Source: Cyrtodaria siliqua (lineage: Eukaryota; Mollusca; Bivalvia; Adapedonta; Hiatellidae). Taken from it: a stretch of 64,000 nt of DNA. The first letter of the stretch is position 1; each line of letters begins with the position of its first letter. The stretch lies in contig JAWPHD010007160.1 in assembly GCA_037043455.1 (NCBI GenBank), positions 62,001-126,000 on the forward strand, read 5' to 3'. Both the position numbers and the translations under genes were made by a program. Below, piece by piece: positions 9,955-20,535 of the stretch. The notes beneath the pieces were generated by a model. The model ran no database searches. It worked only from the letters and a program-made list of their open reading frames with translations, and was not told where the DNA came from.

Positions 9955-11160
9955 GGGGTCAGTTTTCAACGATGTAAAATATCCGATCTAGGGAGGACAT
10001 CATAATAAAGAAAGCATTATGCGGACTGGCTACGTTTGCCACAATCGGAACCATGTCAGACCCTTTTCTGGCACAGTCCACCTAGTAGATGCTCCCTGGC
10101 TACCAAGTTGAACCAGCTGTGACATCCTCTGCTCCTCCCCTCCCTTCCGAATCTCTGTTTAGACGAAGGTCCTTCTTTTCTGGCTATCAGACGCCGCCCA
10201 TCTTGGTTGGCTGTGCATTCCTTGCCGCCGTTGACTATTGCTTGTTGTTGATCCAACAAAATTGGTGTGCTTCACGTCTCACATCACAATCACAATTTAT
10301 TTTCACACACATAGGGTCTCGTTGTAATGTTTTTGTTCGTGGCATAGAGAAAAATACGAAATTCATATACAATCTAGCTGAACATGTGATGCTTCGACCA
10401 AATTCTTCTGAAATTTGAATGAAAATTCATATCAACATGAGATATTCTCTATCATCTGTCTTTTACACTGCAGGTATAGGCTACAGCAAAGTAACTATTT
10501 TTTTTATCAAATAAAAAATTCTTAAAATAGAGAAAACATTTGAATTCTTTTCTGTTTTCCTTTTGTCTCTAGGTCCGTGAGCTTTCAGGGGAGATAATAT
10601 AGGTATGAGACCTGAAGTGTCTACTGCCTGGTTCATTTTATATCACTTTCTACCGGGGCGGAGCTCAATTGCTGCCTGACTGATGTTCTCATCATGTGAG
10701 TCTTCTCTTAATATCAGGAATAGTCTTGCTTCTGGTAACTTAAACTCCTCCACCAGTGATGATATTGGTAGTTGCAGCTTGGCAGAAAATGTGCAACGAC
10801 GAACGAACTTGTTGATGGTCTTTTCAAGGGTTTCGACTGTGGTTGAAGGTACCTCATAGAGCATCAGTGGCCAGATAAGTCTTAGCAAAGGCTATTCTGG
10901 TATAAACACACCTTGAACTTTCCAGGTAATCCTGTCTTATCCACCTTCCAGAGACCGTCCTTTGCCTGATTATTCATCTTCATGACTGCATTTTGATCTG
11001 TCAGATTAGCGTCATACCATTTGCCAAGGCACTTGATTGGATTATCTCCAATGCTAGGATTTTTTTCCGTTTTATCTTCAGGTTGCACTGCTGGGCCCAG
11101 CGGACCCTTCCTGACTACAACACTTCTCAACTGTCTGGCATTGAACTTCCTGAGGTGTTT
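9955..11160 (-). pseudogene. Non-LTR RT C-terminal relic, minus strand
   Basis: The minus strand reads HLRKFNARQLRSVVVRKG into SIGDNPIKCLGKWYDANLTD and KTGLPGKFKVCLYQ. After a frameshift near 10885 it reads LRLIWPLMLYEVPSTTVETL, then KLQLPISSLVEEFKLPEARL, and IELRPGRK. About 380 bp later the order resumes with GASTRWTVPEKGLTWFRLWQ near 10050. These blocks, in this order, are the region after the catalytic core of a reverse transcriptase widespread in marine invertebrates and fish (PIKCLGKW, GLPGKFK, RL.WPLMLYEV, LQLP.SSLVEEFK). The helix around GVPPSF is deleted, and stops and frameshifts are present. A dead fragment; the clade is not assigned. Confidence 0.8.
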
Positions 11161-11249
11161 CTAATTATACGATTTGATTTATATGTATCGTTTCCTAATT
11201 TTTCTGGATTTATTTATTGTTGGCGATTTCCTTTTGATGGGATGTACGT

Positions 11250-11390
11250 TTAGTTTGAACTTATTTATTTTACATCGATTGTAACGAAACCTCTCTAACA
11301 TTTTTAATCACTCTCGACGTCTTCCTGGGTAGAACCAGTACTAATCAAATGCAGATAAAGTGTCTTGCTCAGGGACACAACGCATATATC
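11250..11390 (-). mobile_element. SINE-like family V, copy 1
   Basis: Reverse complement of 39968-40102: GTGTCCCTGAGCAAGACACT, TTGGTACTGGTTC.ACCCAG, GACRTCGAGAGTGATTAA, TTTCGTTACAATCGATGTAAA and an AAATAAATAA tail on the left. The tail and orientation suggest a retroposon; no clear A and B boxes were seen. Confidence 0.7.
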
Positions 11391-11391
11391 C

Positions 11392-12260
11392 TTTATTTAC
11401 ACTGTCTTGTCAAGTTGAACTCTGAAGATAGGATACTAACGCGGCTGTGTACACATACAATTGATTTAAGTTACCATAACTGACCTTATTGGCTGCTGAC
11501 CGTTCCAAGTCGGTAACCCTGTGTTACCTATATATAAAAGTGTTCATGTATTGTTTCATGTGTCTCAATGCATTGTTGCGTGTTCATTATTGATTTGTCC
11601 TTGGAGAAAGTTAAAAATAGTATAGATGTAAACATGAGTATCTGGTATGCAAATTATTTATGCAAATTCATTTATGATAAAATTTGGACTGTTCTCATTG
11701 GACTATTTGATGCAAATTCATTTGTGATGAACTTTGGACTGTTTTCATTGGACAGTTTTGGTGGGGAGGCTTTTCGAGCAGTCTTTTGGCGGTATATAAA
11801 CAGACTAGCTTTGGGAGAAGCCCAGCAAGTGAGTTATATTTAGTAAAAAGTTAATTTTGAGTTGGATGCTTTTAAAATATAAAATATATTTGTGAGAGGA
11901 TTTACTTATTATTGTGCTGATTCAAAATAACAGTGACATTGGATGTTTGAACTAAACCGGAAATATTGGAAATTAATTTAGACTGAAAGGACACTGTTTT
12001 GGATTAAAGAGACACTTGCTAATCTGAATTAAAGGAATATTGGATAATTTTATTTGGACTACAAAAATTGGATATTAATCAAAAACTGGATTTATGTATT
12101 CTGTAAGTGATTTTTGTATTTAAATAAATCTGTTAATTATAATTTTGTGTGGCTGGTTTTGCTTCCTTTCTTGTTACATTTTACTCGTAACACTCTGTCT
12201 TCACCACTCGTTTTGTTTTGAATTGTCCTATGCATTGTACATTTAATTTGATCTTTGTTT
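11392..12260 (+). repeat. Family B, copy 5, split by an LTR
   Basis: 11392-11521 carries TTTACACTGTCTTGTC and TGGCTGCTGACCGTTCCAAGTCGGTAACCCTG. 12193-12260 resumes with CTCTGTCTTCACC, which aligns to CCCTATTGTCAACC of other copies, then TTTTGTTTTGA and TTTGTTTGTGATG. A 671-bp LTR sits between. Confidence 0.65.
11522..12192 (+). mobile_element. Putative solo LTR
   Basis: The segment begins TGTTAC and ends GTAACA. It holds a TATA box (TATATAAA at 11793-11800), an AATAAA at about 12123-12128, and flanks CCCTG and CTCTG that differ by one base, as expected of a 5-bp target-site duplication. It interrupts a family B copy whose two halves realign without it. A 50-bp internal duplication (ATGCAAATTCATTT at 11660 and 11710) lies upstream of the TATA box, in the U3 position. 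No internal retroviral-like genes flank it, so it is a solo LTR. The superfamily is unknown; a 5-bp duplication would fit Gypsy or Copia. Confidence 0.65.
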
Positions 12261-12740
12261 GTGATGCAGTGTGGTGCCATTGTGTTTGGGTGCTGTGATT
12301 TATATAGGACCATTTTCCCCATTTTCATACGCGCCCGGTGACATTTCATCCAGCGTTTACAGAATCCATCTAGTTGTATGTGTGACTCTGTGGTCACTGT
12401 AATTCCATCGATAAATCCCCTGTTTGATGACATCCTGATTCCCGAAATTGCCTTTCGTCCTCTTCTTTCACTTTCTTTCATCCGGGAGCTCCTCCTTTCT
12501 GAACGGATGTGTTACATACTTATTCTCTCTCATGTATACATTTATTCTGTTTGCAAGTATTGAGAAGATTATCTTTCATTAAACTCTCAGTAAAGATATG
12601 ATCCTGAACTGATCTCTGACCTTGAAAGTTTTCTCTTTTCTCTAACACATTTCTGGACTACAGTCTCTGTATTATGATACACTAACATACTTGATCAGGT
12701 ATCCATGCATTATCGAGTGTTTCGCCCCTTTTATTCTAGT
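12261..12740. other. Unassigned sequence
   Basis: A minus-strand ORF of 114 codons (12137-12481) overlaps the LTR end and family B, shows no recognised motif, and is probably chance. Confidence 0.4.
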
Positions 12741-12744
12741 ATGA

Positions 12745-12925
12745 TTTGGCAATCACTGCCGATTGGTGATTGGCTCCGAGCTCTGTGTTTCTCTACGGGA
12801 CCATAGCAATCTCGAGGCCTTCTCAGAAGCATTTCTAACTCACTGGATGGCTTTCTTTTTGAGTTCTTCTGATGCCTAATGCAGTTAGCATCGTCCACAT
12901 GGACTGGACTGCGAATGCCTTTCAC
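12745..12925. repeat. Family C, copy 2
   Basis: Colinear with 4341-4545: GGCAATCACTGCCGATTGGTGATTGGCTCCGAGCTCT, TCTACGGGACCATAGC, TAACTCACTGGATGGCT, GACTGCGAATGCC. Confidence 0.6.
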
Positions 12926-12997
12926 GAATGTTGTAGAATTAGTGGCTGATTTACAAAACAGCATATTTTGCGTTTTGTTCAATGGACTAAATTTCAC

Positions 12998-13150
12998 TCA
13001 ATCTCATTAAAATCATATCCTGATTACGCGTTGATACCGTCCGCTATAGTAGGGTAGAGTATCGTAGCGTGATAAAGGGTTTTAATGAGATTGAAATTCA
13101 CTTGTTTGACACCTAATGTGTTTCGCTCGGAAGTAGTGCATTAGAGATCA
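12998..13150. repeat. Short inverted-repeat element
   Basis: CAATCTCATTAAAA at 12998 pairs with TTTTAATGAGATTG ending at 13092. The right arm plus downstream AATTCACTTGTTTGACACCTAATG recurs at 26348-26415, so this is a mobile unit rather than a chance hairpin. Confidence 0.5.
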
Positions 13151-13727
13151 TTAGAAAATAATGCCAACACGGAAAGTAGCATAAACAGGCAACTGATGGC
13201 CTGATGTCATTGTTTTGGCATGACAATAAGGAAACATGTTATTTCAGATGAACACTGATCCAATCGAGTCATCTTCATTGTGAAATGGATCGTGGACCAA
13301 TAGCAACACAAACTTGTGGTTTTCTGACGGGTATTTTATTTGGGCGAATAGCAGAAAAAACAGCATTATCAAACCCAGTCTAGATACTGAGGATTGTATT
13401 GCCGAGGTTCTTTAACTGACCATTGTGTCTGCATATCATTGTCTTGAACTATTGTTTTTCATCTGGTGACAGCTCTTATAAAATAAGCGTTTTCGATGTT
13501 TGTACAATCATGGATATACAGGTACGTAGATTTATGGTACAATGAGCGAATTTAATTTTATTTACTAGTTAAATTCTGTTTAACGGCTCATCACCATATA
13601 CCCACACCAGACTCTGAACATTCAATGAGTTGCTTATGTCGGTCAAGTCAAACAGAAGCTATTTAGTACGATAAACTGATCTCATTTCAACGTCTCGTCA
13701 ACACATTACGTGCTATTTCGAGCCGTC
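13151..13727. other. Unassigned sequence
   Basis: No exon, RNA gene or repeat boundary was found. Confidence 0.4.
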
Positions 13728-13955
13728 CCAGGAAGAGGGAAAGGATATATAGGAATCCGGGACCCTTGTCCTACTCTATAACATAGAGCGTTGTTCGACA
13801 TCGGGCTCGGCGGATAGACTCCGATGCACAGAAACGCTCGTGTGGATGTCACTATAGACAAACGAGCCTAAGGGAAGTGTCTTGCCAAAATGTACAGCGA
13901 AGAACTCCTCGAGTGGTGTCAGTTAGACTCAACCCGTGATCTTCGGGTCTGAGTC
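13728..13955. repeat. Interspersed repeat family N, copy 1
   Basis: Blocks CCCAGGAAGAGGGAAAGGATA, GACCCTTGTCCTACTC, CGAGCCTAAGGGAAGTGTCTTGCC, GAAGAACTC resemble 50870-51095. The copies are diverged and the boundaries uncertain. Confidence 0.45.
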
Positions 13956-14585
13956 AAACTTGCTGCACATCCACTTGTTCGTCGTAGCACTGGTCATAAT
14001 TTGTTTTCATAAATCTTTATTAAATAAATATATACAAATAAGAGAGAAAGAGGGGTGTATGAAACCCCGCCTCCCGGCAGTTCCTTAAATAATATAAAAC
14101 AGTTTTTAACAAATAAGGATTAATGTTCTCTGCCGTTACAAAGTCTTTAAAAAAAAGATGTGGCCAGTAAACTATTGTGTTCATATAACAGAGTCTGAGA
14201 TGCTAATACATGTAATTGCAACCAAATGAACAATTCCATGGTCCCACTATGTGTGGAGACCAATCCTGAATTGACAAATTGCATTTTGCGCGCGGGGCGT
14301 CGTTGCGTGCTTCGGGGGATCACCGAATCACGAATATAATTCCCGGACACAAGAGTACTTTTTGAAATTTTACTTAGAAATAAGTTGGTTAACTGGAAAG
14401 TCATTAAAATGTAAATTAAAATTGATGGAAATATTTATAAAATGATATTTATATCATGTGCGTGATAATTTGACGCCGTGACGAGGCAGTCCCCACCAGC
14501 ATTGCCAAACCATAAAGTACAATCATTTAGCTCCTTATTAACTGTGTGTTAAATCCAACTTATAATAAAAAATCGAATAAAGAAC
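13956..14585. other. Unassigned AT-rich sequence
   Basis: Nothing recognised. A minus-strand ORF at 14147-14404 has no motif and no splice context. Confidence 0.4.
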
Positions 14586-15075
14586 TGCAATCTTGTCTTG
14601 TCCTACCCTCAATGGTTTGTTCTCTTGTTGCCCTGGCTTCTGCGAAGTCACTGAGTACCTTCTTTGTGGCTGATTTCTAGGCTAATTTCTTTTTGTATTT
14701 ATATATACACGAGCATCTTTGTTATAATTATGACTTATATTGCCTATTAATCCTGCCTTGTTGGTTAGAGAATAGTTCATGGTGGGTATTTCTTTATTTA
14801 CACTGTCCCGTTTTGTTGGGATGACAGGGTAAGTGTAAGGTTTGGTGCACCCCAGAATCTGGTTTAAACCACATAGCGGCCTTTTTGCCACTGACCGTTC
14901 CAAGGCGGTAGCCCTATTGTCAACCCGTGTGTGTTTGTGATGTCTTATTTTGCATTTTATTCATTTTTATATATAGTTCTTCTTTGTTTCTGTGTGTGTT
15001 TGTGGTTGACTGTCGTCCTTGAATGCTGCATTTCCTGTTCGATTTGTATATCTATATTTAGTGTATTAGCGACAC
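14586..15075 (+). repeat. Family B, copy 6 (most complete)
   Basis: It runs from CAATCTTGTCTTGTCCTACC through AAGTCACTGAGTACCTTCTTTGTGG, CGAGCATCTTTGTTATAATTATGACTTATATTGCC, CTGTCCCGTTTTGTTGGGATGACAG, GAGGTTTGGTGCACC-type blocks and GTTCCAAGGCGGTAGCC to GGTTGACTGTCGTCCTTGAATGCTGCATTTCCTGTTCGA. It is useful as the family reference for judging insertions in copies 2 and 5. Confidence 0.75.
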
Positions 15076-15107
15076 CTGTCAACTGCAAATGTAATAATAC
15101 GTCAAAA

Positions 15108-15116
15108 GCATATTAT

Positions 15117-15147
<31 letters not shown>

Positions 15148-15148
15148 T
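15108..15148. repeat. Microsatellite (TAA)n
   Basis: About 13 TAA units directly after the family B copy. Confidence 0.95.
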
Positions 15149-15827
15149 TGACTTTGTGAGTAGTATGATAAAATGGTTAAAACAAATCTAATTTAATAGT
15201 TTTATTTTCAATCTGATTCAAGTTTCGTTGAACAATGTCCGTTTGTTCTTTCCTTGGCAGTTTAAAGAAAGCGCTAATGGTTATTATGATGCTAAGTTTT
15301 ATTGTAGAAAGAGATGTTTAAAACAGGAAAACGAACTGGGCATAGCGAAGTCATGTGTTTATATGACAGGATTTATTCTTTGAAATGGTTCCAGTAACAC
15401 CGGTCATCGTTCAGTCAAATTAAATTGTTGAAGTTTCAATCCTTTTTTTAATTATCGAAAGCAAGTGTTAATAGACTGATATCAGCACGATATTTATTTG
15501 ATGTGCGTCAAATTCAATACTGTGTTTATCTCCAATAATGATCGAAACTAAGAAGTAGTATGATACAAAACATGTTCAATTATAATCCTTAGTTGGCTAA
15601 TGCTAAGTTTGAGTCTATAAACATGATGATGTCGAATTTATACTTATGTTTTCAAATTTGTTCAAGTTTCTACAAGTCCAGATAGCGTATTTGAGTTCGT
15701 TTAATAGATAAAGTACTAAATCTCGTTGTTCAGTGTCGATTTCGAAATGCAGCACGTTATACTAGATGTGGTTTACATTGAAAGTAACACGTGTCTCGGC
15801 AATTAAAGTAATCCAATTGTAGATTAA
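15149..15827. other. Unassigned sequence 3' of the LINE
   Basis: No motif recognised. It may include the LINE 3' untranslated region. Confidence 0.35.
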
Positions 15828-16192
15828 TTAAATGCATGGTTTAACTATGTCGCATTCACAAAACAAATGTTTAACTGTCTCAATATCGGATGTGCAATTT
15901 TCCGGTATATAGTAATATTTGTACAGGGAGTATTTCGTGTACAATTTTCCAAGAGAAGAGACATTCTCTTGGAAAACGGATCGACAAACTTGTTCCGAAA
16001 ACTTTTCCACACAGGAATAAAATTGATAAACGGACGCTTGGTGATAAATTGCAAATTAGTTAAAAGTATATATAACTGTTTGACTGTGAAGCTTCCTAGT
16101 TTTACATCGGGAAAGTTGGACTCGAAATGCCTGACCAGTTCCACACATTTTTTTTTTATAAAACGGTGGTATGTATTCACTGTGGGGGACTG
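15828..16192 (-). pseudogene. LINE C-terminal domain relic
   Basis: The minus strand reads KQLYILLTNLQFITKRP and VWKSFRNKFVDPFSKRM. In another frame it ends ENCTSDIETVKHLFCECD, the C...ETV.HLF..C zinc-knuckle-like end of L1/Tx1 elements. One frameshift separates the two. Confidence 0.8.
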
Positions 16193-16546
16193 TTAAAGGG
16201 GGTACATCAGGATTTTTCTAGAAACATCTTAAATTATAAAATTGTTCCAGTTCATGATAAAACACTTATATCAATCAAAATATGATGTTAGAACCATTTT
16301 GTTAATGTCTAAACTTTGAAAACACCATATAGCTGGGACGGAATCGGACGTAAACTGCTGAATTTAACCCTGGTGCGTCACCTAGGATAGCACGTATTAC
16401 TGTGCAGAATGAATTTCTTTGCAAATAAGGGATAATTTTTAGGCTCATTCATTATGTTTTGGCCATGTAGAATAGAAAATATTAATATTTGTCAATTTTA
16501 AGTCGACACCTAGACCCCCATGAAAAGCCTGATGTACTCCCTTTAA
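16193..16546. mobile_element. MITE with TTAA target duplication, inside the LINE
   Basis: TTAA at 16193-16196 and 16543-16546 brackets inverted ends AGGGGGTACATCAGG and, on the other strand, AGGGAGTACATCAGG. LINE sequence resumes directly on each side. TTAA target and A/T-flanked short ends point to a piggyBac-mobilised MITE. No coding capacity. Confidence 0.82.
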
Positions 16547-16548
16547 GG

Positions 16549-17151
16549 CTACAAAGGATTTGTTATAGTTGCGTAAAGGCAACCGTATCCAATATTTGGC
16601 GAAGTGTGTCCATTTTGCATCATGGTTATTGATAACATTTCTAATTTAGTTCGAATGTTAATGATGTTTAAACCGCCTTTAACATGAGATAAATATACTG
16701 TTTTTCTATTCAAAGGGTCGCCTTTGAATCTCCATAGAAAAGAAAACATACTTCTATTAAATAGTTTTAAATAGTGCTCAATTAAAAGCCTGGCTGACCC
16801 TACATGCCATAACGTAGAACACGATAATAGGTTAATTATATATGGTTTCGCTTTCTGTTTAAACTGGTTTAAGCATTTTTCAAATTTAATATAAATTAAT
16901 GCTTGACCATATATATCTTCTGTTAATGAATTACCTAACTGTATGCCTAATATTTTGGACGATTTAATCCACGAAATACCAAAAGGGTGATCCGAGCGAT
17001 TCTTCCATTTTCCTAAAAACATGCCTTTTGATTTGTTTAAATTTAACTTCGAATCAGAAGCTTTTCCAAAAAGGTAAGATTTATTTAAAAACAGTTTAGC
17101 CGAATTGTCATCGGTGAGAATACCATTTGTATCGTCCGCATATAATGACAT
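16549..17151 (-). pseudogene. LINE reverse transcriptase, catalytic palm and thumb
   Basis: An open 200-codon stretch begins SLYADDTNGILTDD; the YADD box is at 17131-17142. It continues with LNLNKSKGMFLGKW, ISWIKSSKILGIQLG and WRFKGDPLNRKTVYLSHVKG, where KILGIQ.G and the late V.GGLN block are typical of L1/Tx1 thumbs. The catalytic aspartates are intact, although the element as a whole is dead. It ends at a TAG next to the MITE insertion. Confidence 0.9.
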
Positions 17152-17234
17152 TTTGGCTTGTTTGGTTGTTCCGGGAATGCTTAGTCCTTTTATATTACTA
17201 AACGAGTTTGATTAGCAAATGTTTCTAGAACAAG

Positions 17235-17959
17235 TACGTAGAGCATCGGGCTTAGACTACAGCCTTGTCGAACGCCACGGTATAAGCCGAAAGTTTCTGG
17301 ACGATTACCGATGACGAAATGTTTGTACATAAGATTTGTATCCATAATATATAGTTCTCCTTAATACCAATAGCTTTTTACACCATTTGCAGAATTCATA
17401 TTCTGCTCTATCGAATGCTTTCTCCTGCTCGAGATCTAGAAGGATACAAGAAATACCTTTTTGATCGCAATAATCTATGATATTTCTTATCAAGTGGAAT
17501 TATTAAAAATGACTTGTTCTTTAACTGAACTTGTTTGATCTTTATGAATAATGCAGTCTAGAAAGTTGCCTAGTCGATTTGCGATGGCCTTTGTCAATAT
17601 TGTATAGTCGAAGTTTCAAAGTGACAGGGGTCTATAAAATGCATGTTATTAGAATCGTTTTCATCTTTGCACAAAAGTATAATGTAAGAAAGTTTCTGGT
17701 CGTTCGAAAGTTCTTTATATTTGAACATTGTTTTTGTTATTGGCAAAAGTGCCTGTCCAATAATTTTGAAGAACTTAATATAAAACTCCTTTGTTAGACC
17801 ATCTGGGCCTGGTGATTTATTGTTCTCCATTTGTGAGAGAGCTTCAAACACTTCCTTATAATTCGCCTCTAAACTGTTAGCATCGTTTTCACTAAGCTGC
17901 GGTAAATCTTTTAAAATTATATTAGCTACATCAATATCTATACTCTCTGAAGAATACAA
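17235..17959 (-). pseudogene. LINE reverse transcriptase, fingers and palm start
   Basis: The frame from 17959 contains NNKSPGPDGLTKEFYIKFF at about residues 46-64 (RT motif 1). The frame from 17493 has ISCILLDLEQEKAFDR (motif A region; the usual LDFEKAFD is altered by a small insertion). Near 17235-17315 another frame reads YRGVRQGCSLSPMLYVL (motif B region). Three frames are used, so at least two frameshifts have accumulated. Confidence 0.88.
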
Positions 17960-18379
17960 ACTGGAATAACATTATTTATAAAATTCAAAATATTTGTGAA
18001 CGATTTATGTTTTATATTATTAGCAATAATGTTGCTGATAATTTTCTTGTTACACATTTTCCGTTCTATTTTTGAACTATAAGTAGACGGTAGTTCCTCA
18101 TTTTCTAATGAAATAATGTTTGCTCTAATTTTAGAGCCTTCGTTTATAACTCTATTAAAGTTTTCGATTTGTGTCCTTAAATTATCTATTTGGTCTGAAA
18201 ATTGACCAGGATACTGTTTATCATATGTTAATAATCTATTATATTCAAATCTCTATTTCCTTAAATTGTTGCAGTTATTCTTAGATTTTTGTTTGCTAAA
18301 TAAGACGCAAAATGTTTTGATCTTACGTTTCAGGTCATCCCAGCCGTAATATGATAATTTAAGGAATCAGTACAGCTTT

Positions 18380-18803
18380 TAATTCATTGTCCTCGAGTAA
18401 ACTATTATTAAATTTCCAGTAACTAGTCCCCTATGTCAGTCTTTTTGAAATGTTCTACTTTTAATGAGAATGTAATTATCATGATCACTGTAATATACAG
18501 GGTGAAAATCGATCTCAATATTAGGGGTCACCATGTCCTTGGAAATGTATATTCTATCGATTCTTGTATGAATACTTTAGTATGTTGATGCCATGTATAC
18601 GTTTTGGAATTAATGTTATTTTCCCGGAAAATGCCGCACAGCATGAAATTGTTACATAAATCTAAAAGTTATTTTTCATTTCCAGTTTCTAAATTTGTGT
18701 TTGCACTCGCACCCCTTTGTCTAAACCCAAATTAGGAACACAGTTGAAATCCTCTCCCATATTAATGTTTCTATTACATACTAGGTATTGTGATACATTT
18801 TTA
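18380..18803 (-). pseudogene. LINE endonuclease, C-terminal half
   Basis: Minus-strand pieces read NINMGEDFNCVPN (the GGDFN-like motif), then TRIDRIYISKDMV and VYYSDHDYILIK. The SDH triad supplies the catalytic His/Asp of apurinic-like endonucleases. At least one frameshift lies between the two pieces. The segment is contiguous with 20536-20932 once element K is removed. Confidence 0.85.
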
Positions 18804-20533
18804 GTCCCCCACAGGTCCCGTGGGGACTACATGTTTGCACCTCGTCCTTCTTTCCGTCCTTTCGTCCGTCCTTCCGAATGCTTGTCCGGGCCATATTTTC
18901 AATACTATAAGACTTTAATATACCAAACTTAGTATGTGGATACATCTTGGGATAGCGGTGTGTCGCGTACCAAAATAAGGTCACCGTGACCTTGACTTTG
19001 ACCTGTGACCTCTGTCATAGAAATTGCTTGTCCAGACCGTATTTTCAATACTATAACATTTAGAGATACCAAACTTGGTATGTGAATACATCTTGAAATA
19101 GCGGTGAGTCGCATATCAAAATAAGGTCATTGTGACCTTGACTTTGACCTGTGACCTCTTTCATAGAAAATGCAGAGTAAATGCTTGTCCGGGCCATATT
19201 TTCAATACTATTAGACTTTGAGATACCAAACTTGGTTTGTGGATACATCTTGGGATAGCGGTGCGTCGCGTACCAAAAAAACGTCACTGTGACATTGACC
19301 TTGACCTGTGACCTCTGTCATAGAAAATGCTTGTCCAGAACGTATTTTCAATACTATAATACTTAGAGATACCAAATTTGGTATGTGAATACATCTTGGG
19401 ATAGCGGTGTGTAGCATACCAAAATAAGGTCATTGCGACATTGACCTTGACCTGTGACCTCTGTCATAGAAAATGCAAAGAAAATGCTTGTCCGGACCAT
19501 ATTTTCAATACTATCAAACTTTGAGATACCATACTTGGTATGTGGATACATCTTGAGATATCGGTGTGTCGCATACCAAAAAAAGGTCACTGAGACCTTG
19601 ACCTGTGACCTCTGTCATAGAAAATGCTTGTCCAGACCGTATTTTCAATACTATAACACTTAGAGATACCAAACTTGGTATGTGAATACATCTTGGGATA
19701 GCAGTGTGTCGCTTACCAAAATAAGGTCATTGTGACCTTGACTTTGACCTGTGACCTCTGTCATAGAAAATGCTTGTCTGGACAGTATTTTCAATACTAT
19801 AACACATAGAGATACCAAACTTTGTATAAGGATACATCTTGGGATTGCGGTGTGTCGTGTATCAAATAAGGTCAATATGACCTTGACCTGTGACCTCTGT
19901 CATAGGAAATGCTTGTCCAGACAGTATTTTCAATACTATAACACTTAGAGATACCAAACTTGGTATGTGAATACATCTTGGGATAGCGGTGTGTCGCATA
20001 CCAAAATTAGGTCATTGTGACCTTGACCTGTGACCTCTGTCATAGAAAATGTATAGACAATGCTTGTCTGGACCGTATTTTCAATACTATAACACTTAGA
20101 GATACCAAACTTGTTATGGGGATACATCTTGGGATGGCGGTGTGTCGCGTACCAAAATAAGGTCACTGTGACCTTGACCTTGACATGTGACCTCTGTCAA
20201 AGAAAATGCTTTTCCGGGCCATATTTTCAATACTATAACACTTAGAGATACCAAACTTGGTATGTGGATACATATTGGGATAGCTGGTTGTCGCGTACCA
20301 ACATAAGGTCACTGTGACATTGACCTTGACCTGTGACCTCTGTCATAGAAACTGCTTGTCTGGACCGTATTTTCAATACTATAACACTTAGATATACCAA
20401 ACTTGGTATATGAGTACATCTCGGGATAGCGGTGTGTCGCGTACCAAAATAAGGTCATTGTGACCTTGATCTTGATCTTTGACCTCCATCATAGGAAATG
20501 TCTTGAAAATACTTGTCTGGGCCGGTGGGGGAC
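18804..20533 (-). mobile_element. Element K: 1.73-kb tandem-repeat element with TA flanks
   Basis: It begins GTCCCCCAC and ends GTGGGGGAC, flanked by TA at 18802-18803 and 20534-20535. The left end carries the hairpin AGTCCCCCACAGGTCCCGTG/GGGACT, then a (CGTCCTTT)-type microsatellite. The core is about 11 tandem units of about 148 bp (CTTGTCCGGGCCATATTTTC, AATACTATAACACTTAGAGATACC, TACATCTTGGGATAGCGGTGTGTCGC, AAGGTCACTGTGACCTTGACC, TGTGACCTCTGTCATAGAAAATG). Read on the minus strand, the order is tandem core, GGAC-rich microsatellite, terminal hairpin, the same as families D and E. No coding capacity. Confidence 0.85.
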
Positions 20534-20535
20534 TA

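Noticed and set aside
12137..12481. 114-codon minus-strand ORF
   Set aside because: Spans the end of the LTR and family B sequence in an arbitrary frame.
18781..20166. Family of similar 65-75 codon ORFs on both strands
   Set aside because: They repeat with the 148-bp units of element K and have no coding constraint visible.
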